Shown: positions 10,151-21,089 of the stretch, in pieces | Layout of the letters: each line of letters starts with the position of its first letter | How positions within the stretch are numbered: the first letter of the stretch is position 1 | Assembly (NCBI GenBank): GCA_002205965.3 | Contig: NADL03000523.1 | Coordinates: forward strand, 1,302,001 to 1,366,000 | DNA: 64,000 nt | Reading direction: 5' to 3' | Origin: Kappaphycus alvarezii | Taxonomy: Eukaryota > Rhodophyta > Florideophyceae > Gigartinales > Solieriaceae | The notes under the pieces: generated by a model | What the model was told of the DNA's origin: nothing | The model's input: the letters and a program-made list of their open reading frames with translations, nothing else | The model's database searches: none | Program-made: the position numbers and the translations under genes

Positions 10151-10200
10151 CATACCGTAGAATCAGGGCCAATGGGCGCAGCGCCATGCTGCCTTGGCAC

Positions 10201-11858
10201 CAGCCCATTGGATCAAATCGCTAGCCCTACTGCCAACGAGTGTAAAATATTAAAAATTATCTAAGAGCCAATTGCAGCACTGTACCCGCGTGCACTGCGT
10301 GCGCATTGGTCATAGAAAATTAATATTCGCTAATTTTTGAAAAAGCCGCAGCCAATGAGAATTAAACATTGCTGCCGCTTATGCTGATGATGATGCTGAT
10401 GCTTATACTGAATTTTTTCATTGGCTCTCATTTTGTAGATTTTTGATAGTTTTTTTCGCAGGTCGTACTTGAAAGGGCTCAAAGTTGGCGGGAGTTGCAT
10501 GCCACAATATAAAATGTGCGATTTTGGGTATTTTTTCCTACATTTACTGTACACTGTAACCTGCCTAATTTGGTGCGCCACGTGCGAATCTGCCTACCTT
10601 TTCAACATCTCCCCTAATAAAGCCCTCCTAATACCCCGTTTAAAGCTAATACTTGACCTAATCATTATTATAGTAGAAAACACATTTTTTCTCACAAGGA
10701 GGAGAACTGAAAATGCTGAGGATTTCTTGCTTTATTTTTGGGTAAGAGCAGGCTTATTTCATCCTCATATCAACGCTCGGAGGCTTGCATCGGGTGGCGA
10801 TCGCTGTCATCTAGGAACATGTGAGTATTGTCGCTATCCGCGCAATGGATCGTGTTTTGAAGGCCCAAAGTATTCTTTTACAGCGACAATCCACATCGGC
10901 AGTAACCTCCAGTTTGGGGTGTTTGCCTGCAGTCCTCCCCTCTACTTGCTGCTAGAGTGAAGCGCCTTTTGTGCCTGACACAACGTTTCAAGTAGATGCT
11001 CGCTACCATCATACAAGTTGAATGGGTACCAGCGAGCTTATTTGTTACGGTGAGGGAACCCCCGTGACCCTCTTGATTTCTGCCACATGGTTTGGAAAAG
11101 ATTTATAGTAATTATACTTTACTCTCCGCGCCACTCAAAGTAAAATAACCACGTTAACTCAGTTTCGCCTTTCGACCTCCCAGTTTTAATTTAGTTATTA
11201 TGAGTGATGCATTACTGTACAGGGTGCAACTATGGGACAAAGAGTGTGAAAATTGAAAAACTACGTTTACAAGTACTGGAAAACCATTTCATTTACTTTT
11301 AGTATCGAAGAAAGTGATAAAAAGTTGTGAAACAATGTTTTATCAGAGTCCCTCAATTATTACTTATCGTCGATCATCGAAAAATATTTTTGTCTATTTG
11401 TCACTGGCCCATATTTCATACTGTATTAAAATTGGAGCATTTGCTATGTATTTCAGACGGTTAATAAATTCTACAGTTATTATCACTGTAATGATATTGC
11501 AAGCAAATTATTATTTGAATTAATGATCACCTAGAGAATTATTCAATAATTATTGTTGAGCATGAATTTGGTATACAAGAATTAATACACTGCTGTGACC
11601 ATCTTTCTAGATATTCTACTCTGATTTAAAGTATAAATAATCTTGGTGTATTAGAAAATTTAGCAATCCTCGGGTCATCGAACTATCTCTGTCGATCAGA
11701 AAATTTTTGTTTTCTTTATATTATTATTTTCAGTCCTATTCAGGTCATTTTAATTGTTCATTTACTTAAAATTTTCTACTTTATGTCTAAACATTTCATT
11801 TAATTTTTGCAGTCATGGGCCCAGATCGCATTGATATCCTCTAAAGGACGCTCACTCG
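10201..11858. other. Region without assigned gene
   Basis: No convincing gene is visible. A 163-codon plus-strand frame at 10469-10960 has no domain and crosses AT-rich, low-complexity DNA. Near 10745-10800 the plus strand faintly resembles the end of the non-LTR element (a stretch comparable to its VPISTLGG-HPDA motif), so part is probably old element debris. 11100-11858 is AT-rich and featureless. Confidence 0.5.
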
Positions 11859-12704
11859 TGGCAAAAACGCGTTCCTTCGTCTTTCAGGACAAATGCGTAA
11901 GAAATTTGACTATTGGGAATCTAAGTTCGACAATACTACACTCCATAGTGTTCATATCTCTACCACGCCAAATCTTATCGTCCTTTCACGAAGCTCATAC
12001 ATCTCTAGGCATCTACTATTGCTGATTACTCATCGTTTGAGGACTAACGCTCCCTTTGTGGAAAGCTTGCTTAGGCCACTCACACTCGCCTAGATATTTC
12101 TTGTGCCGTCGCCTTAGCTGGACAGGTGACCAAAATTTAATTCAATTCAGACAAATCACGAATCTGAATAAAATATTGACGCACGTCTAAACATCCCAAT
12201 AAATCTCTTTCATACTCTCCCCTGGATATCAACTCTCTCCGCATCACAGTGTACTCTAATGCCGCTTTCTCCAATAATACTTTTATTCCCTCTCAGCTAG
12301 GGCTTCTTATCCTACTACTGGACGCTTCGGAAAAGTTTCATGTACTCCACTACTACAGCAAGAAAAGTATTATGTTGTTCGATCTATTATAGCTGCTGAA
12401 TTTGTCGCCCTCGCAGATGCATTTAATTTTGCATAAACACTTCGAATGGATCTCCAAAATTTCCGTTACCGAGACATTCCTTTCAATATGCCTACAGACT
12501 CAAAGTCTATGTTTGACCTCATTACAAAATGCTCTTCGACAGCTGAAAAAGGCTTATGATAGATATACCCCCAACAAAACATACCTACGATCTCGAGGAC
12601 ATTTCATATGTTGGGTTTGTGCTGACATTTGCGAACCCAGCCGATGCCTTCACAAAGGTGGGCCACTGCTCCGCCTTGACTACCATTTCGAGAGCACCAA
12701 ACAA
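11859..12704 (+). pseudogene. Copia reverse transcriptase/RNase H fragment, left arm of inverted repeat
   Basis: This plus-strand fragment encodes the end of a copia-type reverse transcriptase (MRKKFDYWESKFDNTTLHS) and an RNase H (SNAAFSNN, SQLGLLILL, AAEFVALADAF), in several frames. It matches 14185-15032 in the opposite orientation almost base for base: I counted 7 differences over 260 bases at the outer end. Homology stops sharply at 11859 and at 12704. It lacks the upstream catalytic VDD box that the other arm's element keeps, so it is a truncated copy. Confidence 0.85.
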
Positions 12705-12967
12705 GTACTAGAACAATTGGCATGTACACTCAAATAATGATAAGTTAATTATATTATTACAAAAAAAATGTGACGATGAATGCAAAAAATATTTATCAAC
12801 CATTATTGATTCGTGCAAATATTTTGATATCAATAATAAACCACATCATTCTCGGGCAGTGTCCATAAGTTCAATATCTCGTTTTTAATGAATTGTTGTG
12901 AGTGGATCATTTTATGTGGACAATTTAGATTTTTTTCATATTATAGACTCAGTTACCAGTTTTCTGT

Positions 12968-13540
12968 TTGAATGATAGCAAAATACTTATAAAAGGAAAA
13001 TTTAACTACTTACTTCGATTCTCGTTGGATAATTTAATTTTGGCTCCTTGCAATATTGTAGAAAACCAAGCATTTGACAATGATATTTTGAAATTTTATC
13101 TTCAAAGAAGAGGCATTTCCTTTTGTCCTATTGGCTGCTGCGGACATCGCAAAAATCAATTGAATCAAAAAAATTATTACTAGACATTTATATTCGCTTA
13201 GAATTATATGAAGCTTCTACAAGTGAATCCACGCGTATTACTCAAATGTTGCATATATCAAATGATTTATATGGTAATGATGTTGATTCTTCTTACGAAC
13301 TTGCTACAGGCAACAATAGACCTATCGATGGGTCCGGTCCCAGAGCTCCACCAGAGTATATAAGTCATGCGCATAAAATGCAAATTTTTAGAAGGAAACT
13401 AAATCTTAACCTCACATCGAAGTCAGTGAACGATATACCTATCGAAATTTTGGTGACATTGTGGAGGTGTTCATGCATTCATGCATTTGCCAAATTAAAA
13501 AAGAGGATTATGTTTATCTCCTAAACCAGTGCTAAATTTC
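12968..13540 (+). pseudogene. Copia integrase fragment, same family as the 40.4-kb element
   Basis: The frames here contain QAFDNDILKFYLQRRGI then GHRKNQLNQK, and further on ISNDLYGNDVDSSYELATG. The intact-looking relative at 42.6-42.9 kb has ISNDLYGNDVISSYELAKG at the same place after its catalytic glutamate, so this is the second half of an integrase core. The position of the catalytic Glu reads Asn-Gln (NQLNQK). The piece is isolated between the two arms of the inverted repeat and is a relic. Confidence 0.75.
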
Positions 13541-13698
13541 GAGAAACAATCTGTAATCGCTTCAATCTCTGCGTCCAATGGAATGTTTACTAATGCCGTT
13601 ATAGAAGATTTCCGCAATTCTGTTTCATTAGATGTACTTGCATACTTGTCGGGATAACAGAGACCATCTGCTTTGACCTGAAATTTTAGATTGAACTT

Positions 13699-14098
13699 TG
13701 TGAGGCCAATAGATGGTTCAGGCCACTACTCGGCCGAATCCCGGTATTTATTTTATTCCAGATAGACTAGCAAAGGCAAAAGTACATTGAATAATGGTAG
13801 CCCAGTGAGTTATGTAGGAGAAGAAAGGCCCCTGAAACGGTGTGGATTCTTACTTTTTGGTACCCAGCCAAGTATGGCAACCCGAGATACCACGATACGA
13901 AGCACGCTTCGCCCCAACAGGATGAACCTAATAAGGGAAAAACTACATATAGGGGGAGCCTAAAAGGTGAATTGCATCATTAAATCATTTTTCTGTGTAT
14001 ATTGTGGAAAGAAATGTCACCCATATACTATTTTGAGAACTAACATACTGAGCCAGCGTTGAGTCGAATCAACTAGATCACCTAGGATATTACTAACA
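13699..14098 (-). repeat. 3' LTR of minus-strand copia element
   Basis: This is about 400 bp. It aligns with 19556-19921 through several long shared blocks, for example ggttcaggcc, actagcaaaggca, cttcgccccaacaggatg, gggagcctaaaaggtgaa and cacctaggatat. As read on the minus strand it begins TGTTAGT and ends CTCACA. Confidence 0.7.
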
Positions 14099-14123
14099 CT
14101 TCGCAGTATTCTAGTCGTGAGAC

Positions 14124-15240
14124 TTATGAGATAAGGAGACTGTTGGTTTTGACGTATGGCCCATCGCTTATTAGAAAGAGAACATGTTTGGTGCTCTCGA
14201 AATGGTAGTCAAGGCGGAGCAGCGGCTTACCTTTGTGAAGGCATCGGCTGGGTTCGCAAATGTCAGCACAAACCCAACATATGAAATGTCCTCGAGATCG
14301 TAGGTATGTTTTGTTGGGGGTATATCTATCATAAGCCTTTTTCAGCTGTCGAAGAGCATTTTGTAATGAGGTCAAACATAGACTTTGAGTCTGTAGGCAT
14401 ATTGAAAGGAATGTCTCGGTAACGGAAATTTTGGAGATCCATTCGAAGTGTTTATGCAAAATTAAATGCATCTGCGAGGGCGACAAATTCAGCAGCTATA
14501 ATAGATCGAACAACATGATTACTTTTCTTGCTGTAGTAGTGGAGTACATGAAACTTTTCCGAAGCGTCCAGTAGTAGGATAAGAAGCCCTAGCTGAGAGG
14601 GAATAAAAGTATTATTGGAGAAAGCGGCACTAGAGTACACTGTGATGCGGAGAGAGTTGATATCCAGGGGAGAGTATGAAAGAGATTTATTGGGATGTTT
14701 GGATGTGCGTCAATATTTTATTCAGATTCGTGATTTGTCTGAATTGAATTAAATTTTGGTCACCTGTCCAGCTAAGGCGACGGCACAAGAAATATCTAGG
14801 CGAGTGTGAGTGGCCTAAGCAAGCTTTCCACAAAGGGAGCGTTAGTCCTCAAACGATGAGTAATCAGCAATAGTAGAAGCCTAGAGATGTATGAGCTTCG
14901 TGACAGGACGATACGATTTGGCGTGGTAGAGATATGAACACCATGGAGTGTAGTATTGTCGAACTTAAATTCCCAAAAGTCAAATTTCTTACGCATTTGT
15001 CCTGAAAGACGAAGGTACGCGTTACTGCCATAAATGATCGTATCATCAACATGGACACCTATAAGGCCTCTTAGTCTATCAGAATCACTTGAAGAGAACA
15101 GAGTCATTTCGTTCAAGGACGATGAAAGTGCGACGTCTCTTTTACGGTGCGCAACCATTGTGGGATTCCAGTAATCTTGAGCATCCGATAGACCGTAGAG
15201 GGGCTTGAGTAAATTGAGAATTTTTTCATTTGAGAGTCGA
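14124..15240 (-). pseudogene. Copia reverse transcriptase and RNase H
   Basis: On the minus strand the sequence reads NEKILNLLKPLYGLSDAQDY at 15236-15170, the characteristic copia YGLSDA block, continues in frame into MVAHRKRDV, and reaches GVHVDDTIIYGSN, so the VDD catalytic pair is intact. The frame stays open to 14796. RNase H follows in another frame (SSAAFSNN, SQLGLLILL, AAEFVALADAF) and ends near 14124, just inside the 3' LTR. The segment 14185-15032 is the right arm of the inverted repeat with 11859-12704. Confidence 0.88.
14185..15032. repeat. Right arm of 0.85-kb inverted repeat
   Basis: This is the reverse-complement match of 11859-12704. Arms of 848 and 846 bp flank a 1480-bp spacer. 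Base differences are few and gaps short. A transcript across both arms could fold into a long double-stranded stem. Confidence 0.85.
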
Positions 15241-15873
15241 AACTGAGGAGGAGCTCTTAAGTAAAGGCTTCGGCAGAGAACCTCTGAAGACTGAAGGTAA
15301 GCCTGGCTGATATTGTTGCTCCAGATTCGGAAATTGTGAATTGCCGCGATTGAAGGGATGACTCTGGTTTAATATTGTCGTAAATTCGTGGAGTTATGAA
15401 CAAGTACATTTTTATCCTTGTCTCAATGCACTTGCACGATGAATATAGCTTTGTAGTCGGTGCGTCTGTTTCGACATTTTTGAGGGTAAGGAAAAATCTA
15501 ACATTCAAAATATTAGCGTTCTTTAGAAAATGCGAGTTTGAAATAGTACTTTAGACCTTACGGCTCAGGAGTATTTGTATTTCTGTATGTATAGTGTCCA
15601 TAAATTGCGGAAGATATTTACAAGGATTTTTATGATGGAGCGTTTCTGAGTGGTCTACGGGTAATTGCTTTGCTGGTTTATGATTGAAGGGTGTTAATAT
15701 GGAGTATAGAATTGCAGCGACTTTTCCATCCCGGATAAGAGGGGGTTCAAAGCCCTTGTGTACGGACGATGCTCTAGAAATGAGGTTATAAAGTGTTTTG
15801 GGTTGAGGGGTGGAAGAAGTGGTAGTGGAGACGACGCAACTGACGGTGGGGAAAAAAGGGAGCCGCAGTCCCA

Positions 15874-16416
15874 TTATAGGTGCGAATACCCATGATTTCG
15901 AGTGAGAGACAGTGAGCAATTTGAATTCTTGCTGAAGAAAGCATACAAGACGTTATCGGCGACAAGTTTTTCCCTGTCTAGGACGTCGAGACCTAGTAAC
16001 ATAGGTGTATCCGCAGTGAAGACATCTATACTGATTGCTGTGAAAGAACGATCAGGGCCATGTATGCGAACTGGGAGAATCCCGATAGAAGCAAAGGTTC
16101 CATCCCCGGAGAGAAAGACAGTATTTGACTGGTAAGGAGTAATCTTGCGTTCAGTCATTTTTCTATATGCAGCTGCTTTTTTTCGTCCTATAACTGACTT
16201 TTTAGGACAAATGTCTAAACAGACACCATTGAATCGAAAAAGGGACGAGGGCGTGAAATTCGAGATCTTGGCATGGAGGACATGGGCAACAGTACAGGGA
16301 TTATCTTTGGCGTTACAGCCCAGGTAGGGAAAAGAAAGGATCTGACTGCGGCTTGTTGGTAGAAAATCTGTCAAAATCCGTGGAATCGTCCATAGTGTCA
16401 TGTCATAAAGGTGCAT
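15874..16416 (-). pseudogene. Copia-type protease region
   Basis: The minus-strand frame holds GVCLDICPKKSVIGRKKAAA, which has the layout of a retropepsin active site, but the glycine of the D-x-G triad is Cys. Further on, FTADTPMLLGLDVLDREKL is the second conserved part of this protease type. The 47.7-51 kb element has the same two blocks (FCVDAGASKSFI and a degenerate LDVLDLE), supporting the assignment. The downstream frame at 15551-15919 contains KTLYNLISRAS, like the zinc-binding segment before integrase. An integrase core is not recognisable between here and the reverse transcriptase. Confidence 0.7.
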
Positions 16417-17061
16417 AGAAATGGGAGGCTGATCATGAGTGATTTGGTCTAAAGAGAACGGATGGAATGCATGTTCAGACTCGGACTCTTCGACAAAGTT
16501 TGTCTTTGGTTTTTCAAATAGGCGGGTATCATAGGCGCTATCTGGATAGAAAATATATCAAGTTCTGAAAAATTGTCGATAGTTTCGAAAAGTACTCGTT
16601 TCAAGACTTGAGTTTCTTGATTCGGGTTTTTATTGGAATAAACAAGAAGAACATTTTCGGTAGTTTTGTTATTTTCTTACGATGTGGGCATTTTCTGAAA
16701 AAATGGCTTTATGCAGTTCCAGTAATGCAGAAGTTTTTGTGAGGAAAGTCCAGTAGTGGCCTCACAAACGAATACTGTCCAGTCCAGTAATGCGGAAGGG
16801 TTTGTGGGGGGAAGGGTTAAAGTTGGAGAGACGTGGATGTGGTCGGGATGGATTGGTTTGGGAGTAGGGGTGTCGAGGAAGGGAACGAGAGCACATGGGC
16901 TGCCGAGAAGCAAATTACGTGGAGGCTGATGCGATAGGTCTAGAACGTCGATTGCATACAATTGATTATTCTTCCTCTGTATAGATTGGACCGTGCAGTT
17001 TCGACATTAGGTCTTTGTACGTTATCTCGTAGTTTGTTGTGTGCGTGAGAACGTGTATTGA

Positions 17062-17325
17062 TCAAGAGCCGGAGAAATTGAAGTTTTGTTTCTTCACCTC
17101 GCTTGTGACGTGGGATACGAGGTTCTTATTTGATATTTTATCCAGAGCTGCTGAAACGGAAAATGAGGACACGAGATGGTCTTCAACGTGCAATTTGCGA
17201 AGGTATCGGTAGAACTGATTTTGACGTGAGATCGGGTTGAAGCGCTTTTCGATCTTGGCAATGGCTGAGCCGAAATGAGGGAAACGACCCTCAATATATT
17301 TTTTTATAATTATAGAAGGCATCAT
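17062..17325 (-). pseudogene. Probable gag remnant
   Basis: The 87-codon minus-strand frame is rich in charged and aromatic residues (SAIAKIEKRFNPISRQNQF, then YLRKLHVEDHL) and lies 5' of the protease in the copia element, the gag position. Frames at 16677-16961 and 17380-17595 are proline/serine rich and may be linker parts of the same protein. No zinc knuckle is seen. The assignment rests mainly on position. Confidence 0.4.
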
Positions 17326-17840
17326 TGCGGAATAGTAATTGGAGGAATTTCATATCATGTTCTTGCAACAAAAGGAGGTTTACAGCTGCGTATTGCCATT
17401 CGGGGAGACAGTTGGAGAAGTGAGGATATTCTCCGGTGCAACTATGTTGGACTGCTCAGCGACAGGTGCATGTATGGAAGGGTTACTTTCCTGAAGTAGC
17501 TGTAAATTATCCCTCTTTCCGTCTGTGGAGGAGGAGGGTACGTGGCGCTGCGAAGAGTTTGGTAAGCGAGAAGTCGTGCGTCTACTGTTGATCACATGGC
17601 TACCTCCTATATTGTCGAAGCAGAGTACCGTAGAAGGTTCTTACAATAATTGCTCACTGTGTAAATTTGACTTGTCCACAAACTAAGAATTATATTGTAC
17701 TGTAGTCTCCAGGTACTGTATTATGTACAGTTAGAGCAGTCACTTCAGAGGTACAGAGCGATTTGTAAGCAGTACGGAGCGCTGTAAGTCGTCCAGCCAG
17801 AAAATACTTAGTAAAGAGAAAACCCTTGTGGCCTGTTTTT

Positions 17841-17867
17841 TGAATTTTTGAATTTTTGAATTTTTTT
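17841..17867. repeat. Short tandem tgaattttt repeat
   Basis: Three adjacent copies of tgaattttt (the unit steps by 8 bases) form a small low-complexity tract. Confidence 0.7.
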
Positions 17868-18794
17868 GAGCATTTTTTGTGAAAAACATTAGCCAAGACT
17901 CCTGCCAGGTATCAAAGTCGGCGGCGATGAGGTGTATTATTATTGTTGTTTGTCAGATCGTGTTGACTTGGAAACCAGTGATCACACTGTGTACAGTGTA
18001 AGCCTCGAAGTTCGGAAAGTCTCTTTAATGTTCGTTAGTGGTGATCAGGATCTTTGTAAAACTTTAATTTGTTGTAATTACAACACATAATGTTGCAAAC
18101 AGTACACTCAAAGGTCTTGCGGTTCTATTCGTGCACGCGCGAGATTGCCACACGGTAGAGAGTAGCGCTTACGTTGTTGGTAAGGGTTTGTAGGGGTGTA
18201 GTGCGACGAGTGGCCTTGGTGGTGCGGGTTACGGTAGGGCTCGCGCGAGTTACTAATCTGTGAGGGGCGGGGCTGGTGTTGGTGATGGTTGATGGGGATG
18301 AGCGAGTGCTTTTGGGAGCAGAGTGGGAGCGTAGATGAGGAAACCAGAAAGACGAGGTGCAGGGGCAGGAAGGGGACGTTTGGGGACGATAAAAGGGTCG
18401 GATGGTTGGGACAGGAGCAGGCTGGGAGCGGAGTAGGGGTACACTAGGAGAGGTCGGGGGGAACGGTAAGATCGATCACTTCTGGACGTGCTGTGGGGCT
18501 TGGCGAGGGAGTGCGACCAACGAGTTATGCCTCGGTTTTCACGAGCAACAAATACTCAACTGAGCCCCAAGATTCGTCAGGTAATTCCTATGTGGATGAT
18601 TCGGACGGTGTAGGAGCGCGGAAGCCTGAAGTTACTTCTCCAATCACCAAGCGGTCGGTAAAAGCCATTTTTATCACTACAATTCATGGTAACATAGCCT
18701 CATGTAGCTTTAAAGTTAGCTGTAGGGCGATTTCTATCTCTTTTAGACACAGAAGTATTGGTCTTCAGTATAATAGTTGTTTTAATTCACTTCA

Positions 18795-19290
18795 CAGACC
18801 TTACAGCTTTACATGAATTCACTGCATCTACTGTACTGTAGATTCAAACCACAGGTAACTTTGTAACCAGGACTACTAGGCACTTTGCTGTCACTACACC
18901 TTCCTTACAGTTCTGAACACAGCGATTGACCCCATTGGTACACTTGGAATAGTTACGGGCGAGTTTTACACTGGGATATTATATCATTGCTTTACCAATC
19001 AAAAGTCGCCTTGCTATCCCATGCCACCTGGACCAATGTACTTCTTACATCTTGTCAGAGTATGTCACTCGTGCCGACTACAATTCTGGAAGCGCTACTT
19101 ACGATACCGTCAGGGCTGTTTTACGGGAACACCTTTGAATTCGCTACTGTTAGACTGCATTTTCCTTTAGTGTGTAGCTATCTTCAGTTCTATATAAACC
19201 CTGGTTTGGAGCGGCCGGCTTAACCGAGCCAGCCTCAACCAAAAGTTTCAACCACCGTTCTACCTTGATCTGCTCGTGTGCCCTTAACAC
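18795..19290 (+). repeat. Dispersed 0.5-kb repeat, copy 1
   Basis: This stretch matches 55033-55528 in the opposite orientation. Shared blocks include cttacagcttta, gattcaaac, atagttacgggcgagtt, a block with catcttgtca, cgtgccgactacaattctg, and ggccggcttaac followed by tttcaaccac. No protein motif is visible in either copy. It lies inside the presumed 5' half of the minus-strand copia element. Confidence 0.75.
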
Positions 19291-19555
19291 CCCACAATAG
19301 AGATAGGGACATCAAACTCTTTCCAGTATAATCTTCTGTATCTTGAGTTAGGCTGCGACACTGACAGTGGCGGCGAACGATTCGGCAGCGTAGTACTCGG
19401 GTAGAGAGATAGCGATAAGGAAGGAGAGGTAGGGGTAGAAGAAGAGGGTGTTTTATAGGGAGTTTCGGTAAGGGGAATGGACCTATTGCCCTCAAATTCG
19501 CGAATGTCGAGATAACAGAGCCTGTTCTCGTTAAGCTGACAAGTGGGATATAATT

Positions 19556-19921
19556 TGTGAAACCAATAGCTGGTTCAGGCCGCTACTCGGCTGTGCCCCA
19601 GTATTTATGCTATTCTAAGTAGACTAGCAAAGGCAGGACTACATTGACTAAGGATAATGTAGAATTGAACGTTTCGCTACCCAGCCAAGTACGGCAGCAA
19701 GGGATACTACAATAGGAACTAGACTTCGCCCCAACAGGATGGACCTAGTAGAGTAAGCGCTACCTATAAGGGGAGCCTAAAAGGTGAACTGCATCATTGC
19801 TTATTTGACTATATATATTGTGGGTAGCTATGTCACTAACATACAGTATTTGAAAACTTAAACTACTATACTGTACTTGACTTGAGTCAATTCGACTGGG
19901 TCACCTAGGATATGACTAACA
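19556..19921 (-). repeat. 5' LTR of minus-strand copia element
   Basis: This is the partner of 13699-14098, in the same orientation. On the minus strand it starts TGTTAGTCATATCCTAGG and ends TTTCACA. Either it is the true 5' LTR or it is a solo LTR of the same family that happens to lie here. Confidence 0.6.
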
Positions 19922-20960
19922 GTTGCGCATGTACATGAAATGTTGCGGCAGGCGCTGATGGCACTAAACTCTATGGGAAAGTAGAGGGGAAGCCTGTTAA
20001 GTGCCAACTGTGCTAGTAATGAGTGAGAAAGTCAGGGTCCTGATAGATACCTCGGAGACCTCGGAGACCTCGAGTGATCTCGGAGGTTAAGAACAGTCTG
20101 TTGATTTTGTACATGATCCGAGAGGGATACTTAATTGCGGGAGGCATACGACTGAAGGGAAGTAAATCGTGGAGAAGCCATTTTCCCCACAATACCAGTA
20201 AGCAAACAAGCCGCATTGGAGGTTACAGCCAACGCGGGGTGCCGCTGAAAAGGAATACCTTTCAACTTCGAAATCGGCTGCGCAGCGCCAGTCCTGTAAC
20301 AAAGGCCCTCCTTGTCCCCTCTTCATGCTTAGGTACTCCCCTTTTCTGTTACTAACCGCCACTGTCTCTAAATTAATGAAGCACCAAAGCTTTCGCCCCC
20401 TCCGAAATCTGTTCCATCCCACGACTGGTAACGGTTATCAAAAGTTCCTCCACGACAATGAGCTCCGCCGGATGCTAGTCTCCGAGCGCTGAGATGAGGA
20501 CTGGAACTAGCCTGCTTTTCCATGCTAATTCAACGAGAAATCTTGGTATTTACACTTCTTCACCTGGGCTGCTTTGAAGGTCCTGAGTGGATTGAACCTC
20601 TTCACTCTGCACAGGTTGTTAGGCGCGTGCTGGTAGGAACTGATTTTGTGTCGCCATCATCTACAGACTATTAGTTTACTATACTACCTCCCCTTGTCCA
20701 AAATTGCTTATAATTCCGGTCCTTCCTCGTCCTCCGAGAGCCTTGCTTATCATTACCGCGGTCTTCTCCAAGTTTACTTCCATTCTATCTAGATATTTTT
20801 ATACTGTATCTACCCCTCTGAATCGATCTCGAATCAAGTTCTTTTCCCCTTTTTGCTTACCTCCTCCTCCAAATTCGCATTTTTGAGAAAAAGGGCGCAA
20901 AATGAACTACTACAAAATCCCTTGCAGATTTATTTTACCTATTCCAAATCTATAGAACCT
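19922..20960. other. Region without assigned gene; small repeats
   Basis: No gene is recognised. A tandem acctcggag repeat (three units) is at 20049-20075. Near 20460-20515 the minus strand resembles the RLVPVPIS-LG-HP part of the non-LTR family's C terminus, a short relic. The minus-strand frame at 20087-20422 shows no domain. Confidence 0.5.
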
Positions 20961-20971
20961 GCCCAGGGAGC

Positions 20972-20979
20972 CTATTTAA
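20972..20979 (+). promoter_or_regulatory. TATA box before the acidic-protein gene
   Basis: The sequence ctatttaaacc lies about 115 bp before the ATG at 21090. A pyrimidine- and CA-rich leader follows (cctctccccccacacaccc), then aaaATG. This looks like a genuine polymerase II promoter and is unusual among the decayed elements around it. The paralogous pseudogene has a comparable tattttaaag at about 63176. Confidence 0.6.
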
Positions 20980-21089
20980 ACCCCTTTATTCCAAGTTTCA
21001 AATGTACCCGATCATTTCACTCATCACTCCTCTCCCCCCACACACCCAAAACACCCTCCACTGCCTCCCATTCCCTAAAGCCTACCAAA

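Larger units (their letters stand above)
7895..10200 (-). mobile_element. Non-LTR retrotransposon, 5'-truncated, endonuclease-type C terminus
   Basis: On the minus strand the element runs from reverse transcriptase (10.15-9.37 kb) through a thumb region (9.2-8.9 kb) and a C-terminal zinc knuckle plus restriction-like endonuclease (8.90-7.98 kb) to a 3' UTR that continues beyond the Ty3/gypsy insertion at 966-1009. This architecture (RT followed by CCHC knuckle and PD-(D/E)XK-like endonuclease, no N-terminal AP endonuclease seen) is that of the R2/CRE/NeSL-type lineages. Frameshifts show it is inactive. At least eight further copies of its 3' end are scattered in the window. Confidence 0.85.
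13699..19921 (-). mobile_element. Copia-type LTR retrotransposon on the minus strand
   Basis: Two related repeats, 13699-14098 and 19556-19921, bracket minus-strand coding remnants in copia order from the right: gag-like (17.1-17.3 kb), protease (16.4-15.9 kb), degraded integrase region, reverse transcriptase and RNase H (15.24-14.12 kb) ending next to the left repeat. On the minus strand the repeats start TGTTAGT and end CACA, a normal LTR form. I found no matching target duplication, and 18795-19290 belongs to a separate dispersed repeat, so other DNA is probably nested in its 5' half. Confidence 0.65.

Noticed and set aside
10469-10960. 163-codon plus-strand ORF
   Set aside because: No domain, AT-rich low-complexity content and overlap with a relic of the non-LTR element.
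13699-19921. A target-site duplication proving one intact copia insertion
   Set aside because: The five bases outside the two LTR-like repeats do not match, so they could be two independent solo LTRs.
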